Made by a program: the position numbers and the translations under genes
NCBI GenBank assembly: GCA_011051715.1
Contig: DRKP01000049.1
Coordinates: 1-40,861, forward strand
From: Sedimenticola thiotaurini
GTDB lineage: Bacteria > Pseudomonadota > Gammaproteobacteria > Chromatiales > Chromatiaceae
Direction of reading: 5' to 3'
DNA length: 40,861 nucleotides
Notes under the pieces: generated by a model
What the model was told of the DNA's origin: nothing
Databases searched by the model: none
Seen by the model: the letters and a program-made list of their open reading frames with translations, nothing else
In this document: positions 16,306 to 24,093 of the stretch, one piece after another
Numbering within the stretch: position 1 is the first letter of the stretch
Layout: each line of letters begins with the position of its first letter

Positions 16306-17160
16306 TCAGACCGCCGCCAGCAGGCGCCCCAGTTCGGCGATCTCGTCCTGCGCCTGCTCCAGCATGCGGATGCTGCGCCGCGGTGTCAGCTCGCCCAGCG
16401 GCAGCTTGTGGAATGCCGGCAGCTCGTCGAACGAGGGGCACTGCCCGAATTCCGGGGTGCCGAGCAGGGAATGCAGCCGGGCGATCAGAACCACGTCGCT
16501 GAGGTCCGGTTTTCGCCCCCCCTCCCGCTGCCACTGCTTGCGGGTGCGGGCCACCTCGATCATCTCCTCGTCGAACCCCCACTGTTTCAGGATCAGCACG
16601 CCGACGAGGGGGGCCAGCCGGTCGATCGCGGCATCGCGTGCCCGCTCGTCCTCGAACAGCTCCCGGCGCTCCACCAGGTGACGCAGGATCAACGGCACCG
16701 AGATATCCTGCAACAGGCCGGCCAGCATCGCCCGGTCGGAATCGAATCCCTTCACCGTGCTGGCGATGAAGGCACTGATCACCGAGACCCGGGTGGCCTG
16801 GTGGTAACTGGAAATCACCTGCCTGCGCAGGGCGGGAGTCGGACTCTGGAAGGTGGCCCGGACGAAGAACAGCATCGCCAGCTGTCCGGTGGCGCGCAGG
16901 CCGATCCGGCGCACTGCGCTCTCGATGTCGGATGGCGGCACCCGGGTCAGATAGCGGGCGCTGCCGGCCATGCGCAGGATGAATGCGGACAGCCCGGGAT
17001 CGGTCTTCAGCAGCTTGGCGGCGGAGGCCACGTTGCAATCGGGATCGTCGAGCGTCTCGCGCAGTCGCAGGGTGATCTCCGGCAGCGATGGGAACAGGGA
17101 CTCGTTGGACACGATGGCGGTATAGAGTTCCGAATAGATCCCCGCGATACCCTGAGCCAT
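16306..17160 (-). CDS. HDOD domain protein
   Basis: This 284-residue protein has the HDOD domain (related to HD phosphohydrolases but without the metal-binding HD residues) over about residues 18-215. Key features are LFPSLPEITLRLRETLDDPD, LKTDPGLSAFILRMAGSA, AVRRIGLRATGQLAM and AMLAGLLQDISVPLIL. The last is the position where catalytic HD enzymes have H-D. HDOD proteins usually act in signalling, c-di-GMP networks, stress or motility, often as scaffolds. The ATG at 17160 has GGACAACGG just upstream, a weak ribosome site. It is paired with the DUF2007 gene downstream. The specific pathway is not known. Confidence 0.85.
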   Translation of the reverse strand: MAQGIAGIYSELYTAIVSNESLFPSLPEITLRLRETLDDPDCNVASAAKLLKTDPGLSAFILRMAGSARYLTRVPPSDIESAVRRIGLRATGQLAMLFFVRATFQSPTPALRRQVISSYHQATRVSVISAFIASTVKGFDSDRAMLAGLLQDISVPLILRHLVERRELFEDERARDAAIDRLAPLVGVLILKQWGFDEEMIEVARTRKQWQREGGRKPDLSDVVLIARLHSLLGTPEFGQCPSFDELPAFHKLPLGELTPRRSIRMLEQAQDEIAELGRLLAAV

Positions 17161-17545
17161 ACCGTTGTCCCACAGCAGTAGTCGGAAACCACCGATCGGG
17201 CCGCCGGCAGGAGGAAGGGGGTGTCCAGGCACACGCCGGCGGACGCCGGCACTTCACCCCTGCCTTCCCTGGTGGCGACACCATCCCGGGCAACACCGCC
17301 GGGACCCCCGGCGGAGCCATGCCCGTTACCCGGGGATCGTGGTCGTGGGGCAATAGTACGGCAGCAGGGATCTTCGATACAATCGCAACCGGGCCAGGGC
17401 CGGCAGTCTCCAGCGGGGAATGCCTGAACGAGCACCTTTTCATCATTCCGGCGCGATCCGCGATGGCGGGTTGTTCGGAGGCTCCCCCGGGCTGGGCAGC
17501 AGTCCGGCGCCGCAAGAACGACCAGAAATCCGCATTGGAGCCCCC
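17161..17545. promoter_or_regulatory. Divergent intergenic region, HDOD gene and outer-membrane protein gene
   Basis: This 385-base stretch separates the HDOD gene (minus) from the outer-membrane barrel gene (plus) and must hold both promoters. On the minus strand TTGTAT, an 18-base spacer and TACTAT near 17354-17383 could form a weak promoter for the HDOD operon. On the plus strand a TACAAT at 17378-17383 lacks a fitting -35. I saw no clear operator, repeat or RNA gene. The open frame to 17420 is an upstream extension of the barrel gene without support. Confidence 0.35.
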
Positions 17546-18826
17546 ATGCCGCGACGGCTGTTGTCCATCCTGCTGCTGTGCCTGCCTCCCGCTCTCGCCA
17601 CCGGGGCCGGGCCATCGCGCGGCGACGACGGCGACGCGACCCCGGAGACGCGGGAGGAGTCCAACGTCAAGGCCCTGGAGGCGGCACCCTCGGAGAATGC
17701 GATCGAGCGCGAGGCCGAGACCCAGGAGGATCCCCTCACCCAGCGCCAGGAACAGGCCGGGCTGATCCGCCGGCAGATCCAGCAGGAACTGGACCGGTGG
17801 AACTGGCGCCTCTACCTCAGCGCCCGCCTGCGCTACCGCAAGTCCAGCGACGAATGGCTGTTCGGCGACGGAGGATCACGGGTCGGTTTCGATGCCAGCT
17901 ACCACCTGTCACCCCGGGTGCGCCTGTTCGGCCTGCTGGAGGAGGGCTTCAACATCGCCGACGAACTGGACGCCCTGCTCAATCCGGGCAACCAGTCCGG
18001 TACCGGCACCACCATCTTCACGCGGCTCGCCTATCTCGGCGTGGAGTCCCAGCGGCTGACCCTGACCGGCGGCAAGAACTGGTCCACCTACTATCAGATC
18101 GCCAGTTTCACCGACCGCCTGATCTCGTTCGGCGGCGAGGGCACCCAGTTCGCCAATGCCGGCACCGACGGCGGCCCGACCGGAACCGGCCGCGCCGACA
18201 ACGTGCTGCAGCTGCGTTTCATGGTCAACGCGATTCCCGACAACTGGTGGTTCAAGCCGTTCCGGCTGAACCTGCAGCTTCAGCAGGGCACCTCCATCCC
18301 GGAGCTGGACGGTTACCGCTACGGCACCAATGCCGGCGGCAGCGCGATCCTGCACCTGCGCAACGAGTTCATTCTCGGGATCGCCTACAACAGGGCCCCC
18401 ATCAGCCTGAACCGGGAACTGAGGCTGGCGGGGCTGCGGGGAGACGAGGAGGCGCTGCTGCTGGGCAGCCGCTGGTTCGGCGACGACTGGTACCTGGGCG
18501 CCACCCTGGCGCGGCTGCGCAACCACGCCACCACCGACGAGGGCCACTATATCGATGCCATCGGTTCGGAGCTGTACGGCAAGTACCGGTTGTATCCCAG
18601 GCTGTGGCTGACCGGGGGATGGAATGCTCTGCAGCCGGACGACGATCCGCGGGGCAGGCGGTTCCGCATCCGCTACCTGGTGCCGGGACTGCTGTACGAG
18701 CTGGACGGCCCCAGCCGCTTCGTCTATCTGGAATACAAGCGGGAGGACAGCCGCCGCGCCGACGGCAGCCCGATGGAGGACGTGATGACGGTGGGTATCC
18801 GCTGGGACTTCGACCGGGAGAAGTGA
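17546..18826 (+). CDS. Outer-membrane beta-barrel (porin-like) protein
   Basis: This 426-residue protein has a signal peptide (MPRRLLSILLLCLPPALATG). Next comes an acidic, coiled-coil-prone segment (about residues 25-80) rich in Glu and Gln. The rest is a barrel-like series of alternating amphipathic strands, for example WRLYLSARLRYRKS, ASYHLSPRVRLFGLLEEG and LTLTGGKNWSTYYQIASFTD. The end, MTVGIRWDFDREK, does not finish on the aromatic residue usual for BAM recognition but has Trp and Phe in the last strand. It resembles porins with an N-terminal coiled-coil region. The transported solute is not predictable. ATG 17546 follows GGAG. The stop lies 2 bases from a convergent tRNA-Gly gene. Confidence 0.72.
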   Translation: MPRRLLSILLLCLPPALATGAGPSRGDDGDATPETREESNVKALEAAPSENAIEREAETQEDPLTQRQEQAGLIRRQIQQELDRWNWRLYLSARLRYRKSSDEWLFGDGGSRVGFDASYHLSPRVRLFGLLEEGFNIADELDALLNPGNQSGTGTTIFTRLAYLGVESQRLTLTGGKNWSTYYQIASFTDRLISFGGEGTQFANAGTDGGPTGTGRADNVLQLRFMVNAIPDNWWFKPFRLNLQLQQGTSIPELDGYRYGTNAGGSAILHLRNEFILGIAYNRAPISLNRELRLAGLRGDEEALLLGSRWFGDDWYLGATLARLRNHATTDEGHYIDAIGSELYGKYRLYPRLWLTGGWNALQPDDDPRGRRFRIRYLVPGLLYELDGPSRFVYLEYKREDSRRADGSPMEDVMTVGIRWDFDREK

Positions 18827-18828
18827 AT

Positions 18829-18902
18829 TGGAGCGGGTGATGGGAATCGAACCCACGTTAGAAGCTTGGGAAGCTCCTGTTCTACCATTGAACTACACCC
18901 GC
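18829..18902 (-). tRNA. tRNA-Gly (CCC), CCA encoded
   Basis: The minus strand folds into a cloverleaf with acceptor GCGGGTG/CACCCGC, discriminator T and genomic CCA. The D arm is GTTC...GAAC. The anticodon stem GGAGC/GCTTC surrounds loop TTCCCAA (anticodon CCC), and the T arm is GTGGG TTCGATT CCCAT. It lies 2 bases from the stop of the outer-membrane protein gene, transcribed toward it. Confidence 0.95.
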
Positions 18903-18949
18903 GCACCGGCAGGGTCAGTATACTAGACGAGATCGTCGCCAGTCACCAG

Positions 18950-20791
18950 TCAGCGCCGGTCCCCGGCCGCCGGTCCCCCCTCGTACATGGCATCGACCTC
19001 CCGGGCATGGCGCTCCAGCACCTGGGCCCGCTTGATCTTCATGGTCGGCGTCATCAGGCCGTTGTCCACGGTCCAGGGCTCCAGCAGCAGGGTGACGCGG
19101 CGGATCTTGGCGTAACCGGGAAAATCCCGCAGGGCCTCCTTGATATGGCGCTGCACCACGCCGATCACCCCGGCATCGCGCAGGCTCTCCGGCGCCATCG
19201 GATCGAGGCCGCACTCCTGGGCCAGGCCGGGCCAGAAGTCGCCATCGAGGACCACCAGTGCGGTCAGGAAGGGACGGCCCTCGCCCACCACCATCACCTG
19301 GGCGATCAGCGGATCCAGGGCGATCGCCAGCTCCATGTCCGCCGGCGGGATCTTCTCGCCGTTGGAGAGTACCAGGATGTCCTTGATGCGGCCGGTGATG
19401 TAGATGTGGCCGTTCTCGATGCGGGCTTGGTCACCGGTGTGGAGCCAGCCGTCGGAGTCGATCATCTGGGTGGTGGCGGCGTGGTTGTTCCAGTAGCCCA
19501 TCATCACTCCGGGGCTCTTCACCAGCAGTTCGTCGTTGTCGCCGATCTTCACCTCGATTCCCCGCAGCGGCGGTCCGACGCTGGCCGGTTCGTTGTCATG
19601 CGGCGGATTGACGCTGATCACGGGGCTGGTCTCGGTCAAACCGTACCCCTGCAGGATCGGCACACCGAGGCCGATGAACACCTTCGCGATCTCCGGCGAC
19701 AGCGGTGCCCCGCCGCTGACCGCAAGCCGCAGCCGCCCGCCCAGCGCCGCCTTGATCCTGGCAGCCACCAGCCGCTCCAGCAGCGGATGGGCCAGCTCCA
19801 GCGGATGCCAGCGGGCGCGCCCCTGCTGGCGCAGGAAGCGGCGCCAGCCCACCTCCACCGCCGACTCGAACAGGCCGCGGGCCAGTCCCGACTTCTTCTC
19901 CATCTGCTCCTTCAGCCGGCCGTAGACCCGCTCGAAGATCCGCGGCACCGCGATCATCGCCGTCGGCCGCACCACCTGCAGGTCCTGGGCCAGCTGGGCC
20001 ACGGAACGGGCATAGGCGACCGTCGATCCGGTCATCACCGGCAGGTAGTAGCCGGCGGTGCGCTCGAGGGTATGGGACAGGGGCAGGAAGGAGAGGAACA
20101 GGTCCTCCTCGTAGACATCGATCATGGTGAGGGCAGCATGGGCCACCGACAGCATGTTGTGATGGCTCAGCATCACTCCCTTGGGACGGCCGGTGGTGCC
20201 GGAGGTGTAGATGATGGAGGCCAGTTCGTGGGGATCGCCGCGGCGCCGGCGCAGTGCCGATCCCCCGGCCGGCAGCCACTCCCCCACCATGCGCACGCGC
20301 TCGTCGCTTTCGCGCACGGCGGCCTCGTCCCTGCCACCGTCCAGCACCAGCACCCGCTGCAGGACCTGATTCTCCTTCAGCACCGGCGCCAGCCGCTTCC
20401 AGCGGCCGGCGTCCTGCACCAGCAGCAGCTTCACCGCCGCGTCGCGCAGGATGTAGTCGATATTGTCGGGGCGGTCGTCGGTGTACAGCGGCACCACCAC
20501 CAGCCCCATGCCCAGGCTCGCCTGGTCGAACATCACCCACTCGGGGCTGTTGCGCAACAACACCGCGACCCGGTCCCCCGGGGCCAGGGACTCGCCGGCC
20601 AGGGCATCCTGCCAGCGCGCGATCTCGTCCGCCATCCTGCTCCAGCTGTAGTCCTGCCACTCCTGGCTGGAGCGGTCGAAGCTGCGATAGGCCACCCGCT
20701 CGCCGGAACGCCGCACCCGCCGGGCGAACAGCCCGTCCAGGGTGCGGGCGTCATCCAGGGAAATGATGTTTTCACGCCACTGTTGCGCCAA
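18950..20791 (-). CDS. AMP-dependent long-chain acyl-CoA synthetase
   Basis: This is an ATP-dependent fatty acid:CoA ligase of the ANL superfamily, forming acyl-AMP and then acyl-CoA. Diagnostic motifs are the P-loop YTSGTTGRPKGVMLSH, the QGYGLTETSPVISVN block, and LHTGDQARIENGHIYITGR with the hinge/catalytic region KDILVLSNGEKIPP. About 613 residues is the size of FadD15-type enzymes. The start is uncertain. No ATG or GTG fits in frame near the conserved opening (SLDDARTLDGLFARRV). The TTG at 20791 follows a G-rich stretch and is the best choice. The open frame continues past thiS on the opposite strand but that part looks non-coding. Substrate chain length is not certain. Confidence 0.85.
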   Translation of the reverse strand: MAQQWRENIISLDDARTLDGLFARRVRRSGERVAYRSFDRSSQEWQDYSWSRMADEIARWQDALAGESLAPGDRVAVLLRNSPEWVMFDQASLGMGLVVVPLYTDDRPDNIDYILRDAAVKLLLVQDAGRWKRLAPVLKENQVLQRVLVLDGGRDEAAVRESDERVRMVGEWLPAGGSALRRRRGDPHELASIIYTSGTTGRPKGVMLSHHNMLSVAHAALTMIDVYEEDLFLSFLPLSHTLERTAGYYLPVMTGSTVAYARSVAQLAQDLQVVRPTAMIAVPRIFERVYGRLKEQMEKKSGLARGLFESAVEVGWRRFLRQQGRARWHPLELAHPLLERLVAARIKAALGGRLRLAVSGGAPLSPEIAKVFIGLGVPILQGYGLTETSPVISVNPPHDNEPASVGPPLRGIEVKIGDNDELLVKSPGVMMGYWNNHAATTQMIDSDGWLHTGDQARIENGHIYITGRIKDILVLSNGEKIPPADMELAIALDPLIAQVMVVGEGRPFLTALVVLDGDFWPGLAQECGLDPMAPESLRDAGVIGVVQRHIKEALRDFPGYAKIRRVTLLLEPWTVDNGLMTPTMKIKRAQVLERHAREVDAMYEGGPAAGDRR

Positions 20792-20939
20792 CTCCCCACC
20801 CCCGCCTGTTCGACTGCAGGTTCCTGCCGGACCTGCCTGATCGGGCCAGTTTAGTGTAGAATCGAACCCGTTTGAATCTTTCCCGAACCCCGGGACCGGC
20901 GCCGGCGGCGCCGGACCACCCCCCAGGACGACACGACCC

Positions 20940-21140
20940 ATGCAGATCCACGTCAACGGTGAACCGCGCGAGGTTCCGGACGGCCTAACCCTGGCCGGGC
21001 TGACCGCAGGCATGGCGCTGGAAGGCCAGCGCTTCGCCATCGAGGTGAACGAGGAGCTGGTGCCACGCAGCCGCCATCCGGAGCACCGCCTGGCGCCCGG
21101 CGACCGGGTCGAGATCGTCCAGGCGATCGGTGGGGGCTGA
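20940..21140 (+). CDS. thiS: Sulfur carrier protein ThiS
   Basis: This 66-residue ubiquitin-fold protein has the essential C-terminal Gly-Gly (ends EIVQAIGGG), which is adenylated and thiocarboxylated to donate sulfur for the thiazole ring of thiamine. [21 protein letters not shown] is a typical ThiS opening. thiG follows 58 bases later on the same strand, so they form a unit. thiF, thiH or thiO are not in the window. The spacer upstream is divergent from the acyl-CoA synthetase gene; no thi-box riboswitch is evident. Confidence 0.93.
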   Translation: MQIHVNGEPREVPDGLTLAGLTAGMALEGQRFAIEVNEELVPRSRHPEHRLAPGDRVEIVQAIGGG

Positions 21141-21198
21141 ACCGGCGTTCTCCCCTTCCGATCCCACGGCCATCCCTCTACCCCAATCTGGAGTCACA

Positions 21199-21999
21199 GT
21201 GACCAACATGCCTCAGGACAGCAACGACACCCTCAGCATCGCCGGCAGGGACTACCGTTCCCGCCTGCTGGTGGGCACCGGCAAATACAAGGACATGGAG
21301 GAGACGCGCCAGGCCATCGAGGCCAGTGGCGCCGAGATCGTCACCATCGCCGTGCGCCGCACCAACATCGGCCAGAACGCCGACGAGCCCAATATCCTCG
21401 ACGTGCTGCCACCGGAACGCTACACCATCCTGCCCAATACCGCCGGCTGCTACGATGTGAAGACGGCGGTGCGCACCTGCCGCCTGGCGCGGGAGCTGCT
21501 GGACGGCCACAACCTGGTGAAGCTGGAGGTGCTGGGCGACGAGAAGACCCTGTTCCCGGACGTCATCGCCACCCTGAAGGCGGCGGAGGAGCTGATCGCG
21601 GACGGCTTCGACGTCATGGTCTACACCAACGACGACCCGATCGTGGCCCGCGAGCTGGAGCAGATGGGCTGCGTGGCGGTGATGCCCCTGGCCGCGCCGA
21701 TCGGTTCCGGCCTGGGCATCCGCAACCGGCTCAACATCCTCACCATCGTCGAGAACGCCGGGGTGCCGATCCTGGTGGATGCCGGTGTCGGCACCGCCTC
21801 CGACGCGGCGGTGGCGATGGAGCTGGGTTGTGACGGCGTACTGATGAACACCGCCATCGCCGCGGCGAAGAGACCGGTGCTGATGGCCTCCGCCATGAAG
21901 AAGGCGATCGAGGCCGGGCGCGAGGCCTTCCTGGCCGGGCGCATGCCGGCGAAGCGCTACGCATCCGCCTCGTCGCCGCTGGACGGCCTGTTCTTCTGA
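21199..21999 (+). CDS. thiG: Thiazole synthase ThiG
   Basis: ThiG builds the thiazole phosphate moiety of thiamine from 1-deoxyxylulose 5-phosphate, dehydroglycine and ThiS-thiocarboxylate in the cytoplasm. The 266-residue TIM-barrel protein has [20 protein letters not shown] at the start, the catalytic Lys in [17 protein letters not shown], and the phosphate-binding [18 protein letters not shown] near the end. The GTG at 21199 has GGAG 6 bases upstream; an ATG at 21208 is possible but worse spaced. trmB follows 11 bases after the stop, so thiS-thiG-trmB may be one transcript. Confidence 0.94.
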   Translation: MTNMPQDSNDTLSIAGRDYRSRLLVGTGKYKDMEETRQAIEASGAEIVTIAVRRTNIGQNADEPNILDVLPPERYTILPNTAGCYDVKTAVRTCRLARELLDGHNLVKLEVLGDEKTLFPDVIATLKAAEELIADGFDVMVYTNDDPIVARELEQMGCVAVMPLAAPIGSGLGIRNRLNILTIVENAGVPILVDAGVGTASDAAVAMELGCDGVLMNTAIAAAKRPVLMASAMKKAIEAGREAFLAGRMPAKRYASASSPLDGLFF

Positions 22000-22010
22000 G
22001 CCCGGGGCCG

Positions 22011-22709
22011 GTGGTGACCGACCCCGCCCCCCCGGGACACCGCCCGGTCCGCAGCTTCGTGCTGCGCGAGGGGCGCCTCACCCGGGGCCAGCAGCGCGCC
22101 TTCGAGCGGATGTGGCCACGGCTCGGCGTCGACTTCGACGGCCGCCCCCTGGACCTGCCCGCCCTGTTCGGCAACGACCGGCCGGTGTGGCTGGAGATCG
22201 GCTTCGGCAACGGGGAGGCGCTGGCGGAGATGGCCCGGCGCCACCCGCGGCGCAACTACCTGGGTATCGAGGTGCACCGGCCGGGCGTCGGCCACCTGCT
22301 GCTGCGGGCACAGGAGCTGGGGCTGGAGAACCTGCGCGTCCTCCGCCATGACGCGGTGGAGGTGATCCGCGACGGCATCGGCGATGCCGCGCTGGCCGGC
22401 GTCTGTCTGTTCTTTCCCGACCCCTGGCACAAGAAGCGGCACCACAAGCGGCGCATCCTGCAGCCGGCGCTGGTGGAGCAGCTGGCGCGGGTGATCCGGC
22501 CCGGGGGCCTGTTCCACGCCGCCACCGACTGGCAGGACTACGCCGCCCAGATGATGCGGGTGCTGAGTGCCGACGACCGCTTCGAGAACTGCGCCGGCCC
22601 CGGTGCCTACACCCCGCGCCCGCAGGAGCGTCCGCTGACCCGGTTCGAGCAGCGTGGCCAGCGCCTCGGCCACGGCGTCTGGGACCTGCTGTTCCGGCGC
22701 CGCCCATGA
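22011..22709 (+). CDS. trmB: tRNA (guanine-N7-)-methyltransferase TrmB
   Basis: TrmB methylates G46 in the variable loop of tRNAs using S-adenosylmethionine. The 232-residue protein has the SAM motif WLEIGFGNGE, followed by YLGIEVHRPGVG and the signature VCLFFPDPWHKKRHHKRR. It ends with TRFEQRGQRLGHGVWDL, typical of the family's G-x-K/R-L-G-H segment. Two adjacent GTG codons (22011, 22014) are the likely starts. Its stop overlaps the start of the ABC ATPase gene by ATGA. Confidence 0.93.
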   Translation: MVTDPAPPGHRPVRSFVLREGRLTRGQQRAFERMWPRLGVDFDGRPLDLPALFGNDRPVWLEIGFGNGEALAEMARRHPRRNYLGIEVHRPGVGHLLLRAQELGLENLRVLRHDAVEVIRDGIGDAALAGVCLFFPDPWHKKRHHKRRILQPALVEQLARVIRPGGLFHAATDWQDYAAQMMRVLSADDRFENCAGPGAYTPRPQERPLTRFEQRGQRLGHGVWDLLFRRRP

Positions 22710-23305
22710 GCCTGCAACTGCGGGGCTTCCATATCCCGCTGCTGAGTCCCCTCGACCTGACCGTGGCCGACGGCTGGCTGGTGACCCTGTTCGGTCCCTC
22801 CGGCGCCGGCAAGAGCCTGATGCTGCGCGCCATCGCCGATCTCGATCCCCACCAGGGGGAGTGCCTGGTGGACGGCATCCTGCAGTCCTCCCTGCCACCG
22901 CCGCGCTGGCGCCGCCTGGTGGGGCTGCTGCCGGCCGAGCCCCAGTGGTGGTACGACCGGGTCGGCGACCACTTTCCCGCCGGCGGACGGCAGTTTCTGG
23001 AACCCCTGGGACTGCCACCGGAGTGCCTGGAGTGGGAGGTGAGCCGCCTCTCCAGCGGCGAGCGGCAGCGCCTCGGCCTGGCCCGGCTGCTGGAGAACGA
23101 ACCGCGGGTGCTGCTGCTGGACGAGGCCACCGCGAACCTGGACCGGCACAACACGGGGCGGGTCGAGCAGCTGATCCGGCAACAGGCCCGGCAGCGGGGG
23201 CTGGCGGTACTCTGGGTCAGCCACGACCCGGAGCAGCGGCAGCGGCTGTCGGGGCGCAGCCTGCGGATCCACCAGGGACGGGTGGAGCGTGCCACATGGA
23301 GCTGA
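22706..23305 (+). CDS. fetA: FetA-like ABC transporter ATP-binding protein (YbbL)
   Basis: This 199-residue ABC ATPase has Walker A GPSGAGKS (residues 30-37), signature LSSGE (115-119), Walker B VLLLDE (135-140) with the D-loop NLD, and the switch His in VSHD. The Q-loop region reads LLPAEPQWW, the form seen in FetA/YbbL. FetA pairs with the FetB permease; in E. coli FetAB exports iron and protects against oxidative stress. The start codon overlaps the trmB stop (ATGA) and the stop overlaps fetB by 10 bases, so the chain is translationally coupled. Confidence 0.88.
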   Translation: MSLQLRGFHIPLLSPLDLTVADGWLVTLFGPSGAGKSLMLRAIADLDPHQGECLVDGILQSSLPPPRWRRLVGLLPAEPQWWYDRVGDHFPAGGRQFLEPLGLPPECLEWEVSRLSSGERQRLGLARLLENEPRVLLLDEATANLDRHNTGRVEQLIRQQARQRGLAVLWVSHDPEQRQRLSGRSLRIHQGRVERATWS

Positions 23306-24093
23306 TCCGCCTCACCCCGCTGGATCTGGCCATCGCCGCCGCGCTGATCCTGGCGCTGGCCGCCCTCTCCTGGCAGCTCCACCTCGGGGTCGGAAAGCGG
23401 CTGCTGGTCTCCGCCGCCCGCAGCCTGGTGCAGCTGACCCTGCTCGGCCTGCTGCTGAAGCTGATCTTCGCCCAGTCCGATCCCTGGTTCATCGGCGCCA
23501 TGCTGCTGCTGATGTCCCTGATTGCGGCACGGGAGATCCGCGCCCGCCAGGCGCGGCCGTTCCGCGGCCTGTGGGGCTACGGCATCGGCGGCGGCACCAT
23601 GTTCGTCAGCGCCCTGGCACTGGTGCTGCTGGCCACCCGGGTGATCATCCAGGTGGACCCCTGGTTCACTCCCCAGTACCTGATCCCCCTGTTCGGCATG
23701 CTGCTGGGCAACACCATGTCCGGTATCGCCATCGCCCTCGACGGCCTCAGCCGCAGCGCCTGGCGCCAGCGGCCGGTGATCGAGCAGCGGCTGCTGCTGG
23801 GCGAGAGCTGGCAGCAGGCCATCGGCGACATCCGCCAGGAGGCGCTGCGCTCAGGCCTGATCCCGATCATCAACCAGATGAGCGTCGCCGGCCTGGTCAC
23901 CCTGCCCGGGATGATGACCGGCCAGATCCTGGCCGGCAGCCCGCCGCTGGAGGCGGCCAAGTACCAGATCCTGATCCTGCTGCTGGTGGCGGCCGGGGTC
24001 GGCTTCGGCACCATGGGTGCCATCTGGATCGCCTCCCGGCGCCTGTTCGACGAACGCCAGCGGCTGCGCCTGGACCGGCTGCGCTCACGGTGA
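23296..24093 (+). CDS. fetB: FetB-like ABC transporter permease (YbbM, UPF0014)
   Basis: This 265-residue membrane protein has about seven hydrophobic segments and conserved UPF0014 motifs: RSLVQLTLLGLLLK, PLFGMLLGNTMSG, LGESWQQAI and PGMMTGQILAGSPP. It is the membrane partner of FetA and probably exports iron or a similar ion. Its start lies within the last codons of fetA. Its stop overlaps the GTG start of the MATE gene by GTGA. The tight packing suggests a single mRNA with coupled translation. Confidence 0.88.
   Translation: MELIRLTPLDLAIAAALILALAALSWQLHLGVGKRLLVSAARSLVQLTLLGLLLKLIFAQSDPWFIGAMLLLMSLIAAREIRARQARPFRGLWGYGIGGGTMFVSALALVLLATRVIIQVDPWFTPQYLIPLFGMLLGNTMSGIAIALDGLSRSAWRQRPVIEQRLLLGESWQQAIGDIRQEALRSGLIPIINQMSVAGLVTLPGMMTGQILAGSPPLEAAKYQILILLLVAAGVGFGTMGAIWIASRRLFDERQRLRLDRLRSR

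Noticed and set aside
20820-20939. Possible TPP riboswitch ahead of thiS
   Set aside because: A CCTGATCGGGCCAG-like stretch is present, but the CTGAGA core and paired helices of a thi box are absent.
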